Both the position numbers and the translations under genes were made by a program. The notes under the pieces were generated by a model that saw only the letters and a program-made list of their open reading frames with translations, did not search any database and was not told the origin of the DNA. From Lentimicrobium sp. (GTDB taxonomy: Bacteria > Bacteroidota > Bacteroidia > Bacteroidales > Lentimicrobiaceae), in contig JAAXUD010000047.1 of the NCBI GenBank assembly GCA_013336205.1, positions 1-10,955 of the forward strand: a stretch of DNA of 10,955 bases, written 5' to 3'. Below, piece by piece: positions 1-6,441 of this stretch. Every line of letters starts with the position of its first letter. The stretch's first letter is position 1.

Positions 1-328
1 TTCAATTACCGCTAACGGCACGGCAATAAAGTTAGTAAGCGTTGCCCGACGCAGCAACCGGCCAATTGTCCTGTCCCGTTAGGCCCGGGAAACTGTCCCG
101 GTGCAAGCCAGGTATGGCGCGGTATTTGCCAGTCACGGTAGCTATTTGAGTTAGTTGCGTGTCGCGGTACACAGGTTGTTACGTTTTGCATGGTTAACTG
201 TCAGGATGTACAAAGTTGAGCTAAGGATGTGTCGCGGTATATTGTCAGGATACAGTTTTTAAGTGGCCGGGGGTCCTGCAAAAACCGTGACAAGTTTTTG
301 AACTATATTGACCGTGTTAGCAATAGTT
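1..328. other. Gene-free flank upstream of the group II intron (presumed 5' exon side)
   Basis: No convincing gene is visible on either strand. The longest open stretches in the forward frame starting at base 2 are interrupted by stops about every 13 to 35 codons, which is what chance gives. The stretch contains a cluster of degenerate TGTC-type repeats, described separately. Its last bases, ATAGTT at 323-328, match the IBS1 element expected directly before a group II intron. It is therefore the 5' exon side of the intron insertion. Nothing in it resembles the missing N-terminus of the sensor kinase found beyond the intron, so the intron did not simply insert into that kinase gene. It may be the non-coding end of another mobile element, but this is inference. 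Confidence 0.6.
72..252 (+). repeat. Cluster of degenerate direct repeats, TGTC(N)CGGTA / TGTCAGGATA
   Basis: Seven related decamers in the same orientation are visible: TGTCCCGTTA (72-81), TGTCCCGGTG (94-103), AGTCACGGTA (131-140), TGTCGCGGTA (160-169), TGTCAGGATG (199-208), TGTCGCGGTA (230-239) and TGTCAGGATA (243-252). The two TGTCGCGGTA copies are identical and extend to GTGTCGCGGTA. Spacing is irregular, 13 to 39 bases start to start, so this is neither a CRISPR array nor a tandem satellite. Multiple subterminal repeats beginning with TGT are known from the ends of IS21-family elements, so this could be such an end, but no transposase gene is present to confirm it. A cluster of protein-binding sites is the alternative. 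Confidence 0.45.
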
Positions 329-962
329 GTGTGTCCTGAGTTGTTGCAGGGTACGAGGAGAAAAAGTTCTTTGAAGCAACAACGTAACTGTAAACATGAT
401 GATAGTCAAGGTATTTTGTCATTGTCAATGGGAAACGAGCCAGTCTCATTTAAAAACTGATTAACTGGAGGTCTCACCGAACAAAGATATGTCAAGGCAC
501 TTTGAAGTGGTCTATCGGTCAGGGTGTTCAGGCACAGTGACCAAACCGCCTTGTGGTGCTCACTTTTCAAGAGTTGGGTACTTTTAGCATCAAGGTTAAT
601 GACTGAAGGTCCGGAAAAAGTCTGGATATACTCAGTACTGGTGTGGGTAGAGGAGCTGAACGAAAGTAAACCGTTATTGAAGTGTCGTAAATAACTATCA
701 AGGTATCCAAATCGAGCGGTTTACGGCTGCGAGAGAGCAAGGTGCAAGGTATAACCTGATTATTGCTTGCATGGTATCCGGCATTGAGACGGCAGGAACT
801 CTATCTGGGCATGTTTACGGAACAGGAGAACCTGAAAGGAAGTGATAAGGAAAAAGGATGAAAACCCGAAGGGCAAGTCCGAAATACCGATATTCTTTTC
901 AGGGGCGGATGAAGCCGTAGTAGTTATGATAGTCCCGGAAACGGGGCAGGAGCGAAGGGCTT
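329..962 (+). ncRNA. Group II intron ribozyme, 5' domains (I to start of IV)
   Basis: This stretch has no coding capacity but is rich in helices and recognisable group II intron sequence. Visible elements are the GTGTG 5' end, the first stem 340-347/376-383, and a stem TAAACCG (667-673) with CGGTTTA (717-723) enclosing the EBS1 candidate AACTAT (693-698). The segment GGAACAGGAGAACCTG near 820-835 and a hairpin CCCG-GAAA-CGGG (934-945) with a GNRA tetraloop, followed by GGAGCGAAGGGC, lead into the reverse transcriptase gene. The layout resembles bacterial ORF-containing introns such as Ll.LtrB. EBS2 could not be fixed: GTTAAT (595-600) can pair with GTTAGC (316-321) only with two G-U wobbles. 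The catalytic domain V is not present anywhere in the window, so the RNA is an inactive remnant. Confidence 0.7.
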
Positions 963-1002
963 CACATGAAGAAGTTTCGATTGTATTACAACTTAATGAA
1001 AA

Positions 1003-1311
1003 TTGAGTATGATTTTTAATGAGAAACAAAAGACGCAACCCATCGAGAGAGGGGAAGTCTGGGAAGCTTTCAAAGAAGTGAGAGCAGGTGGCGAAAGTCC
1101 CGGTGTCGATGGCATAACCATTGTAACCGTTGCGAGCAATCCTAGGAAATACCTTTACCCGGTATGGAACAGGCTTGCAAGCGGTAGCTATCACCCCCAG
1201 GCAGTACGACAAGCAGAAATCCCAAAAGAGGATGGAAGCAAGAGACTTTTGGGTATCCCGACAGTAACGGACAGGGTGGCTCAAACGGTCATAAAGTGGA
1301 AGCTGGAGAAG
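1003..1311 (+). pseudogene. ltrA: Group II intron reverse transcriptase/maturase, N-terminal fragment (about 103 residues)
   Basis: The first ~103 residues match the N-terminal RT0 to RT2 region of group II intron-encoded proteins. The landmarks are TQPIERGEVWEAFKEV (11-26), SPGVDG (32-37), LYPVWNRLASGSYHPQAV (51-68), the IPKEDGSKRLLGIPTV stretch (73-88) and DRVAQTVIK (90-98). Full-length proteins of this family are usually 400 to 600 residues. This copy lacks the catalytic YADD box, the remaining RT motifs, the maturase domain and any endonuclease domain, so it cannot act as a reverse transcriptase. The frame can start at TTG 1003 or, more credibly, ATG 1009. No Shine-Dalgarno is visible. 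After K103 the expected continuation toward a YGYRP-type motif is replaced by unrelated kinase sequence. Confidence 0.85.
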
Positions 1312-3051
1312 TATACCAATAATCATTGGTCACGAAATTCTTTTGAGAAATCGAGAAATGTATTCAGTATTAAAGATTTATTACTCGATAAAGAAAACAA
1401 TATAGTTATTGGAGAATCTGCAGGTCTTACCTTTTTTAAAGATGGGAATGTTTTTTTTAATTCTTTATTTGATCTTAAGTTTGAACTTAGAATAGATATA
1501 GTGAAAGAAATTGAAGAAGGGAGATTTCTTCTTGGTACAAATAGCGGGTTGTGGCAATTTTCAAAACAAAAATTTGAAAATCTGGGCGATAAAAATCCAG
1601 TTTTCAGTCACCGGATAACAGATATTCTCTTATTGAAAGATACCGGAACATTTGCTTTGGGAACCAAGGGAACAGGGCTAATTGTAAATCTTACAGACAC
1701 TATTATAATTCTGAATAAATCGCACGGTCTGTCAAGCAATTCAATTTCTTCTTTGCTTTTATTAGGAGATTATCTCTGGATAGGCACAAATTACGGCCTT
1801 AATGTGTTAGATGTTAATAAAATAGGAAAAGATGATTTTAAAATTACCACATATTTCAAATCTAACGGACTAATATCCAATGAAATAAATAAGTTGGCAG
1901 GAGATGAAAACAATGTATACATCGCTACCAATCAGGGGATGACAATATTTAATTACCGGAATTACAAGCCAGTGGGTGTTAAACCTCCGGTTTATATAAG
2001 TGAATTCGGTATTATGAAAAGGGATACCACAGTTAAATCAGGTTATAGATTAAAAGACAATCAGAACCTGATTACCTTCCATTATATAGGGTTGTCTTTT
2101 CGTGACGCGGGTAATCTCAAATATAAATACAGGTTAAGAGGATTAAGTGAAGAATGGAATTATACATCAAATACAGAAGTTGAATATGCATTTCTGCCAC
2201 CTGATTCCTATATCTTTGAAGTTATAGCTATTAATCCGGAAGGCATTGAAAGTGCGGAAGCAGCAAACATCAGTTTCACTATTATGCCTCCATTCTATAA
2301 AACCTGGTGGTTTATACTTATAATGTTGTTAATTCTTGCTGCCGGAGTCTATCTTTATTATAGGAATCGTCTGAAGCAATTAAAGAAAGAGCATGAATTA
2401 CGTAATGATATTGACTGGTATCGCCAGCAAGCCCTGTCAAAGCAGATGGATCCTCATTTCGTTTTTAACACCTTAAACTCAATTCAGTCATTTATTATTA
2501 AAAATGACAGGCTTTCTTCTTCACAGTATTTGTCAAAATTTGCGAAACTCATGAGATTAATTCTTAATAATTCTCAAAAACAAGCAGTTTCGCTAGGCGA
2601 TGAAATCAATGCAATTAACCTTTACCTTGAACTTGAATCCCTGAGATTTCAGCAAAAATTTGAGTTTCACCTGGAGGTTGTTCCAACAATCGATACCTCC
2701 ACTTGCTTTATTCCACCATTCTTAATACAACCCTATGTAGAAAATGCTATCTGGCATGGAATTATGGGGCTTGATAAACCAGGGCGGATTACAATTGGGA
2801 TGATTAAAAAACAGAATGAAATTACATGTACTGTTGAGGATAATGGAATTGGTCGGAAACGATCTATGGAAATGAAAACTGATCTTGAACGGAAGAAACA
2901 ATCATATGGAATTGAGCTGGTTGAGTCAAGACTAAAACTTTTAAATAACCTTTATGGAATAGAGATGAAAGTTGTTTTCATTGATCTTTATGATGAAACT
3001 GGCCAATCGGCAGGCACAAGGGTTACAATAAACCTGCCGTTAATATCATAA
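1003..3051 (+). CDS. Chimeric reading frame: intron RT N-terminus joined in frame to a propeller/LytS-type sensor histidine kinase
   Basis: Residues 1-103 are the RT fragment. From about residue 104 to the end, the protein is the C-terminal part of a Bacteroidota two-component sensor. It has about five remaining beta-propeller repeats (roughly 117-320, with repeated WIGT..GL and LLGTNSGL-type strands), a Y_Y_Y domain (about 350-428), and one membrane helix (about 434-452). A LytS/YehU-type kinase core follows, with phospho-acceptor H485 in QMDPHFVFNTLNSI, then a HATPase domain with N-box PYVENAIWHG (577-586) and DNGIG (613-617). Such sensors normally carry a signal peptide and a full periplasmic propeller. 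Both the signal and the first blades are lost here, so export of the sensing part is doubtful. The catalytic half looks intact. No LytTR response regulator adjoins it. Whether the fusion is real, expressed, or an assembly join cannot be told from sequence alone. Confidence 0.85.
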   Translation: MSMIFNEKQKTQPIERGEVWEAFKEVRAGGESPGVDGITIVTVASNPRKYLYPVWNRLASGSYHPQAVRQAEIPKEDGSKRLLGIPTVTDRVAQTVIKWKLEKYTNNHWSRNSFEKSRNVFSIKDLLLDKENNIVIGESAGLTFFKDGNVFFNSLFDLKFELRIDIVKEIEEGRFLLGTNSGLWQFSKQKFENLGDKNPVFSHRITDILLLKDTGTFALGTKGTGLIVNLTDTIIILNKSHGLSSNSISSLLLLGDYLWIGTNYGLNVLDVNKIGKDDFKITTYFKSNGLISNEINKLAGDENNVYIATNQGMTIFNYRNYKPVGVKPPVYISEFGIMKRDTTVKSGYRLKDNQNLITFHYIGLSFRDAGNLKYKYRLRGLSEEWNYTSNTEVEYAFLPPDSYIFEVIAINPEGIESAEAANISFTIMPPFYKTWWFILIMLLILAAGVYLYYRNRLKQLKKEHELRNDIDWYRQQALSKQMDPHFVFNTLNSIQSFIIKNDRLSSSQYLSKFAKLMRLILNNSQKQAVSLGDEINAINLYLELESLRFQQKFEFHLEVVPTIDTSTCFIPPFLIQPYVENAIWHGIMGLDKPGRITIGMIKKQNEITCTVEDNGIGRKRSMEMKTDLERKKQSYGIELVESRLKLLNNLYGIEMKVVFIDLYDETGQSAGTRVTINLPLIS

Positions 3052-3056
3052 AATCG

Positions 3057-4280
3057 CTATACATTCAGTTGTTCTCCCTCTGACTTGGCTATTACTGCTG
3101 CTGCACAGGTATCTCCAAAAACATTAACTGTTGTTCTGAACATATCAAGTATCCTGTCAACAGCCAGAACAAGCCCTATCCCTTCAAGCGGAAGCCCAAC
3201 GGCTTTTAAAACAATTGTCATCATCACAAGCCCCGCCATCGGAATGCCTGCTGACCCAACTGCGGCCAGCAATGCAGTAATTACTATAACTATTTGTTGA
3301 ATTATACTCAATTCAATCCCATACGCCTGCGCAATAAAAATTGCTGCAACACATTCATAGAGCGCTGTACCGTTCATATTTATAGTGGCACCTAATGGAA
3401 GGGTGAAACTTGAAATTTTATTTGATACACCATCTTTATTCTCTACTGCCTCCATCGTAAGAGGTAAGGTGGCACTTGATGAAGAAGTTGAAAATGCGGT
3501 AAGTAAAGGAGTCGACATATTTCTGATATGTTTCCATGGATTAATACGCACTGTCAGCCACATAATAAGTGGCAGCGTGATTAATGAGTGAATGATCAAT
3601 CCAGCCAGGACAGTGAACATATATATTCCCAGACTGGAGAATATTTGTATAAGCGCATTGCCATCGCCTGCATATTGTGAAATAACGGTAGCCATGATAG
3701 CGAAAACGCCCAAAGGGGTTAACTTAATTACGGTCATCGTAATTTTCATCATAATTTCAAATACCGCATTGAAAAAACCAAGTACAGGCTTTCTATATTC
3801 ATTGCTAACCATATTGGTGAAAAAGCCAAAAGTCATTGCAAAGAAAATGATGGGTAACATTTCTCCATCAGCCAATGATTTGAATATATTGTCAGGAATA
3901 GACCGTAATAAAATCTGACCAATAGACTGGTCAGCCGAGGGAAGTTCTGTAATAGTAGTAGCCAGGCTGAGGTCGATGCCGATCCCGGGTTTGAAAAAAT
4001 TTACCAGAGCAAGCCCCAGAACAATCGCTAGTATACTTGTAATCAGATAAAATGAAATAGTTTTCAGGCCCAATCTTCCCATATTTTCCGTACTGCCAAT
4101 CCCCCCGACTCCTGAGATTATAGAGCTGACAATCAGTGGTATAATTACCATTTTGAGCAACTGAAGGAATAAAGATCCAATCCAGCTTATCCAGCCAATA
4201 TACGGATGAAGGTAAAGAGCAAAAAGCACTCCTGCACCCAAAGCAATCAGAATCTGCCAATGAATCTCAGGTTTTCTCAT
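3057..4280 (-). CDS. Dicarboxylate/amino acid:cation symporter (DAACS, SLC1-like)
   Basis: This 407-residue inner-membrane protein belongs to the glutamate/aspartate and C4-dicarboxylate symporter family (GltP, GltT, DctA). Visible landmarks are the HP1 serine stretch TSSSSATLP (265-273), the TM7 motif NMNGT (301-305), the HP2 loop VGSAGIPMAG (341-350), and the TM8 motif DRILDMFRTTVN (375-386). Aligned by eye to the archaeal GltPh, TM8 keeps D375, D379, R382, T383 and N386, the ligand- and Na-binding positions. The arginine favours an acidic substrate. The usual NMDGT is NMNGT here, an Asp to Asn change at a residue tied to a sodium site. Length is normal. The start ATG at 4278-4280 has no Shine-Dalgarno. 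It converges on the kinase with only 5 bp between stop codons, leaving no room for a terminator. The exact substrate is unknown. Confidence 0.92.
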   Translation of the reverse strand: MRKPEIHWQILIALGAGVLFALYLHPYIGWISWIGSLFLQLLKMVIIPLIVSSIISGVGGIGSTENMGRLGLKTISFYLITSILAIVLGLALVNFFKPGIGIDLSLATTITELPSADQSIGQILLRSIPDNIFKSLADGEMLPIIFFAMTFGFFTNMVSNEYRKPVLGFFNAVFEIMMKITMTVIKLTPLGVFAIMATVISQYAGDGNALIQIFSSLGIYMFTVLAGLIIHSLITLPLIMWLTVRINPWKHIRNMSTPLLTAFSTSSSSATLPLTMEAVENKDGVSNKISSFTLPLGATINMNGTALYECVAAIFIAQAYGIELSIIQQIVIVITALLAAVGSAGIPMAGLVMMTIVLKAVGLPLEGIGLVLAVDRILDMFRTTVNVFGDTCAAAVIAKSEGEQLNV

Positions 4281-4335
4281 TCGTTTTTCAGTTTAAAGGG
4301 GGTCCATCGCGGTTATCCAATTAAGGAACCTTTTG

Positions 4336-4343
4336 CAAACATA
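4336..4343 (-). promoter_or_regulatory. Candidate -7 promoter element for the symporter gene
   Basis: Read on the minus strand this is TATGTTTG, a full match to the Bacteroidota -7 consensus TAnnTTTG. It lies 55 bp before the symporter start codon, which would leave a leader of about 50 bases. No TTTG -33 element is present at the usual spacing; the nearest is about 30 bases away. The assignment is therefore tentative. Confidence 0.35.
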
Positions 4344-4588
4344 CTACTCTTATTGTTAAGTTTAGTTGGTGCGCAAAGCTGTCAGTAATTAATTTCTCAG
4401 TCAGGAAAATGGTAGCTGATAATAAACCTGAGATTAATATAATCATGCAACACTGTCAGGATCGGTTTTGAAAATTATATTTGTGTTAGGATCCCATGCT
4501 TGATAGGCAGGTTTGCAGTTATCTGATTTTAAAAACAAGGATACTTCTTATGCTCATAGCGATAAAATATCTGTAAGCGGATTTTTTG

Positions 4589-4596
4589 TATTTTTG
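4589..4596 (+). promoter_or_regulatory. Candidate -7 promoter element for the TetR-like gene
   Basis: TATTTTTG matches the Bacteroidota -7 consensus TAnnTTTG and sits in the context TTTTTTGTATTTTTGCACC, which is typical of promoters in this phylum. It ends 38 bp before the TetR start codon, leaving a leader of about 30 bases. A clear -33 TTTG is not seen. The dihydrouridine synthase gene downstream could be co-transcribed from it. Confidence 0.5.
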
Positions 4597-4634
4597 CACC
4601 TTACAGTCCTGATTATTTCATTAAAAAGTTCTAA

Positions 4635-5252
4635 ATGGACGAACAATTTCGCAGAATCCTTTCCGGTGTCAGGGAAATGTCACTGACTGTCGGCGTTAGA
4701 AATCTTACTTTCAATAATATTTGTACCACTCTTCAGATTACCCCGGAAGAACTCAGAAGTTATGTTTCAAGCGAATCTGAATTGGTTGAAAAGGTTCTCG
4801 AATTCGAAAGGGAGTCTTTTAAGTCGATCTTTGATAAGCATAATTTCGAGGACGTTAATGCAATTGACATTCTGCTCATTGTAAGCCAGGAAATGAATGG
4901 CAGATTTCGGGATCTGACGCCATCAATTACTTTTGATCTTAAGTCTTTATATCCGGAAATATACCAGCATCATTTTGAACAGAGGATAGAGTTTATTTTT
5001 GGTAAAATAAAAATAAATATAGAAAAAGGAATCAGACAGGGTATGTACCGGCAGGATATCAGCATTGAACTGCTGGCCAGACTTTATATCAGCCGGTTAA
5101 TCGATCTCCACAATCCTGTTTTCTTTCCGCCTGACAAATTTTCATTCCCCATGCTTTTTGAAGTAATGTTTGAAAACTTTATAAGAGGTATTGCCAACGA
5201 CGAGGGATTGGCATACTTTAAAAAGCGGAAAAAATCCTACCGCTTCTCCTAA
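4635..5252 (+). CDS. TetR/AcrR-like transcriptional regulator
   Basis: This 205-residue protein has the length and layout of TetR-family repressors. The N-terminal helical DNA-binding domain spans about residues 5-55, with the helix-turn-helix in FNNICTTLQITPEELRSYV (26-44), followed by the usual SESELVEKVLEFE transition helix. The remainder (about 60-205) is a helical ligand-binding and dimerisation domain, too divergent to suggest a ligand. The HTH lacks the common YYHF signature (SYVSS instead), so it is a diverged member. The ATG at 4635 is preceded by an A-rich stretch with no Shine-Dalgarno, usual in Bacteroidota. It is followed after 83 bp by the dihydrouridine synthase gene on the same strand and faces away from the symporter gene. 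Its target is unknown; self-regulation or control of the divergent symporter are possible inferences. Confidence 0.8.
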   Translation: MDEQFRRILSGVREMSLTVGVRNLTFNNICTTLQITPEELRSYVSSESELVEKVLEFERESFKSIFDKHNFEDVNAIDILLIVSQEMNGRFRDLTPSITFDLKSLYPEIYQHHFEQRIEFIFGKIKINIEKGIRQGMYRQDISIELLARLYISRLIDLHNPVFFPPDKFSFPMLFEVMFENFIRGIANDEGLAYFKKRKKSYRFS

Positions 5253-5335
5253 CGGAACTATTGTTTATTAAGGCAATGCCTGAACATTTTATCCTGGTTG
5301 CCGTTAATCAGTTTTTCAACAAATAGTATTATTGA

Positions 5336-6352
5336 GTGATTAAAAATAATTTCTGGACGGAATTCCGGCATGGTTTGTTTGCGCTTGCCCCAATGGAGGA
5401 CGTTACAGATACTGTTTTCCGTGAGTTGGTGATGTCGGTTTCATTGCCTGGTAAACTTCACCTTTTATTTACTGAGTTTACTTCTGTTGACGGCCTATGC
5501 CACCCTGTTGGACGGGAAGCTGTTATACACCGGCTTTTTGTGAATGAATCAGAACAGGAATTCCTTAATAAGTATAATGTTAAATTGGTGGCGCAGTTGT
5601 GGGGCAACGACCCGGAGAAATTCTATAAAGCATCACAATATATTGCCAAAGATTTTCATTTTGATGGGATCGATATAAATATGGGATGTCCGGTTGATAA
5701 AGTAGTAAAACAGAATTCCTGTTCAGCGCTTATCAGCCAGCCAGATTTAGCCCTGGAGATAATTGATGCCACAATAAAAGGATCAGGAATGCCGGTAAGT
5801 GTTAAAACCAGGACCGGTATCAAAGATCATCAGACCGCGAAGTGGATAGACGAGTTGCTGCAATCAGATTTGTCTGCCATTACCCTGCATGCCCGAACTC
5901 AAAAGATGCAGTCGCTTTTCCCGGCTGAATGGGAACAGGTTAAAATAGCGGTGGCGGTAAAGGAAGAAATCAGGCCTGAGGTCAGGATTCTTGGCAATGG
6001 CGATGTTTCCTCCTGGCAAAACGGGAAGGAGTTAATGTTACAAACAGGGGCTGATGGTGTTATGGTTGGCAGAGGAATTTTTGCTAATCCATGGTTTTTT
6101 GCTGAAAATGATGTTGAAAGGGAGGTGCATGCAAAAGTCGGATTGCTTGAGAATCACATCCGGCTTTTTTCCAATACCTGGAAATCAATGCGAAATTTCA
6201 GTATTCTCAAACGTTTTTTTAAGATTTATGTAAATGGATTCAGCGGTGCTTCTGCTTTCAGAGCATCTTTGATGGAGACTCATAATGCCCCGGAAGCGCT
6301 TCAGGTAATCAGAGATTTCAGGGAAAATCACTTATTGCAAACCGACAAATAG
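5336..6352 (+). CDS. dus: tRNA-dihydrouridine synthase (Dus family)
   Basis: Dus enzymes are cytoplasmic FMN-dependent proteins that reduce uridine to dihydrouridine in the D-loop and neighbouring positions of tRNA, using NADPH. The 338-residue length is typical. Visible motifs are the FMN-binding start ALAPMEDVTD (16-25), the active-site segment INMGCPVDKVVK with catalytic Cys118, VKTRTG (156-161), LHART (184-188), GNGDV (220-224), and the phosphate-binding GVMVGRGIFANPW (241-253). A C-terminal helical tRNA-binding domain follows. The GTG at 5336 is chosen because an in-frame TGA (5333-5335) lies directly before it. The next Met (residue 20) would cut into the FMN site. The Dus subtype (A, B or C) cannot be assigned safely. 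It may share a transcript with the TetR-like gene 83 bp upstream. Confidence 0.95.
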   Translation: MIKNNFWTEFRHGLFALAPMEDVTDTVFRELVMSVSLPGKLHLLFTEFTSVDGLCHPVGREAVIHRLFVNESEQEFLNKYNVKLVAQLWGNDPEKFYKASQYIAKDFHFDGIDINMGCPVDKVVKQNSCSALISQPDLALEIIDATIKGSGMPVSVKTRTGIKDHQTAKWIDELLQSDLSAITLHARTQKMQSLFPAEWEQVKIAVAVKEEIRPEVRILGNGDVSSWQNGKELMLQTGADGVMVGRGIFANPWFFAENDVEREVHAKVGLLENHIRLFSNTWKSMRNFSILKRFFKIYVNGFSGASAFRASLMETHNAPEALQVIRDFRENHLLQTDK

Positions 6353-6374
6353 GAAGAATCGATACCTCTCAAGA

Positions 6375-6392
6375 TAACAAATGTTTTTGTTA
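6375..6392. terminator. Possible weak bidirectional terminator hairpin
   Basis: TAACAAA (6375-6381) and TTTGTTA (6386-6392) form a perfect 7-bp stem with a 4-base loop. It lies 22 bp after the dihydrouridine synthase stop codon and 49 bp beyond the permease stop on the other strand. The stem is AT-rich and there is no clean U-tract on either side, so it would be weak. Placement between convergent genes is the main support. Confidence 0.3.
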
Positions 6393-6441
6393 GAATTAAT
6401 TGTCTTATAATCAAGTAGATAATTTAACCAGGCAATCTTGT

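Larger units (their letters stand above)
329..1311 (+). mobile_element. Group II intron, 5' part only (truncated after the start of its reverse transcriptase)
   Basis: A group II intron is a self-splicing ribozyme that moves by reverse transcription with its encoded protein. The 5' end is placed at 329 because GTGTG (329-333) fits the GUGYG consensus. It is followed at the expected distance by a perfect stem, GTTGTTGC (340-347) with GCAACAAC (376-383). The six bases just before it (ATAGTT, 323-328) are fully complementary to AACTAT (693-698), a good EBS1 candidate inside a stem-loop of domain I. The reverse transcriptase frame begins near 1003-1009, as expected for a gene in domain IV. The intron ends at about 1311, where sequence of a sensor kinase takes over. 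The rest of the RT, the maturase, domains V and VI, the 3' splice site and the 3' exon are missing, so this copy cannot splice or move on its own. Confidence 0.8.
4281..4634. other. Intergenic region between divergent symporter and TetR genes
   Basis: This 354-bp AT-rich stretch lies between two divergent genes and holds no credible gene. It contains a TAnnTTTG-type element for each direction, annotated separately. A further plus-strand match, TATATTTG (4476-4483), lies about 150 bp before the TetR gene. A short palindrome, GATTA-ATA-TAATC (4432-4444), could be an operator for the adjacent TetR protein, but AT-rich palindromes of this size also occur by chance. No RNA gene or strong terminator was seen. 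Confidence 0.6.

Noticed and set aside
41..84. GTTAGGC (78-84) and nearby hairpin GTTGC/GCAAC suggesting an integron attC site
   Set aside because: No matching partner core site at attC spacing, no cassette gene and no integrase are visible.
2..260. Forward frame with protein-like stretches between sparse stops
   Set aside because: Stops occur at about 80, 152 and 257, giving pieces of 24 to 35 codons. That is consistent with chance, and no domain is recognised.
966..1019. Short open frame (17 codons) starting ATGAAGAAG just before the RT start
   Set aside because: It is too short, lies out of frame with the RT, and has no supporting motif; it is probably intron domain IV sequence.
760..1326. 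A 188-codon open frame on the minus strand
   Set aside because: It overlaps the structured intron RNA and the RT fragment antisense and shows no recognisable domain. It is explained by the intron sequence on the other strand.
4206..4388. A 60-codon plus-strand frame overlapping the start of the symporter gene
   Set aside because: It is mostly antisense to a well-supported gene and shows no domain or conserved feature.
4476..4483. TATATTTG as the main promoter of the TetR-like gene
   Set aside because: It matches the -7 consensus but is about 150 bp from the start, and a better-placed element exists at 4589-4596.
5223..5245. AAGCGG/CCGCTT hairpin at the end of the TetR-like gene as a terminator
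   Set aside because: It lies inside the coding sequence, has an 11-base loop and is not followed by a T-tract.
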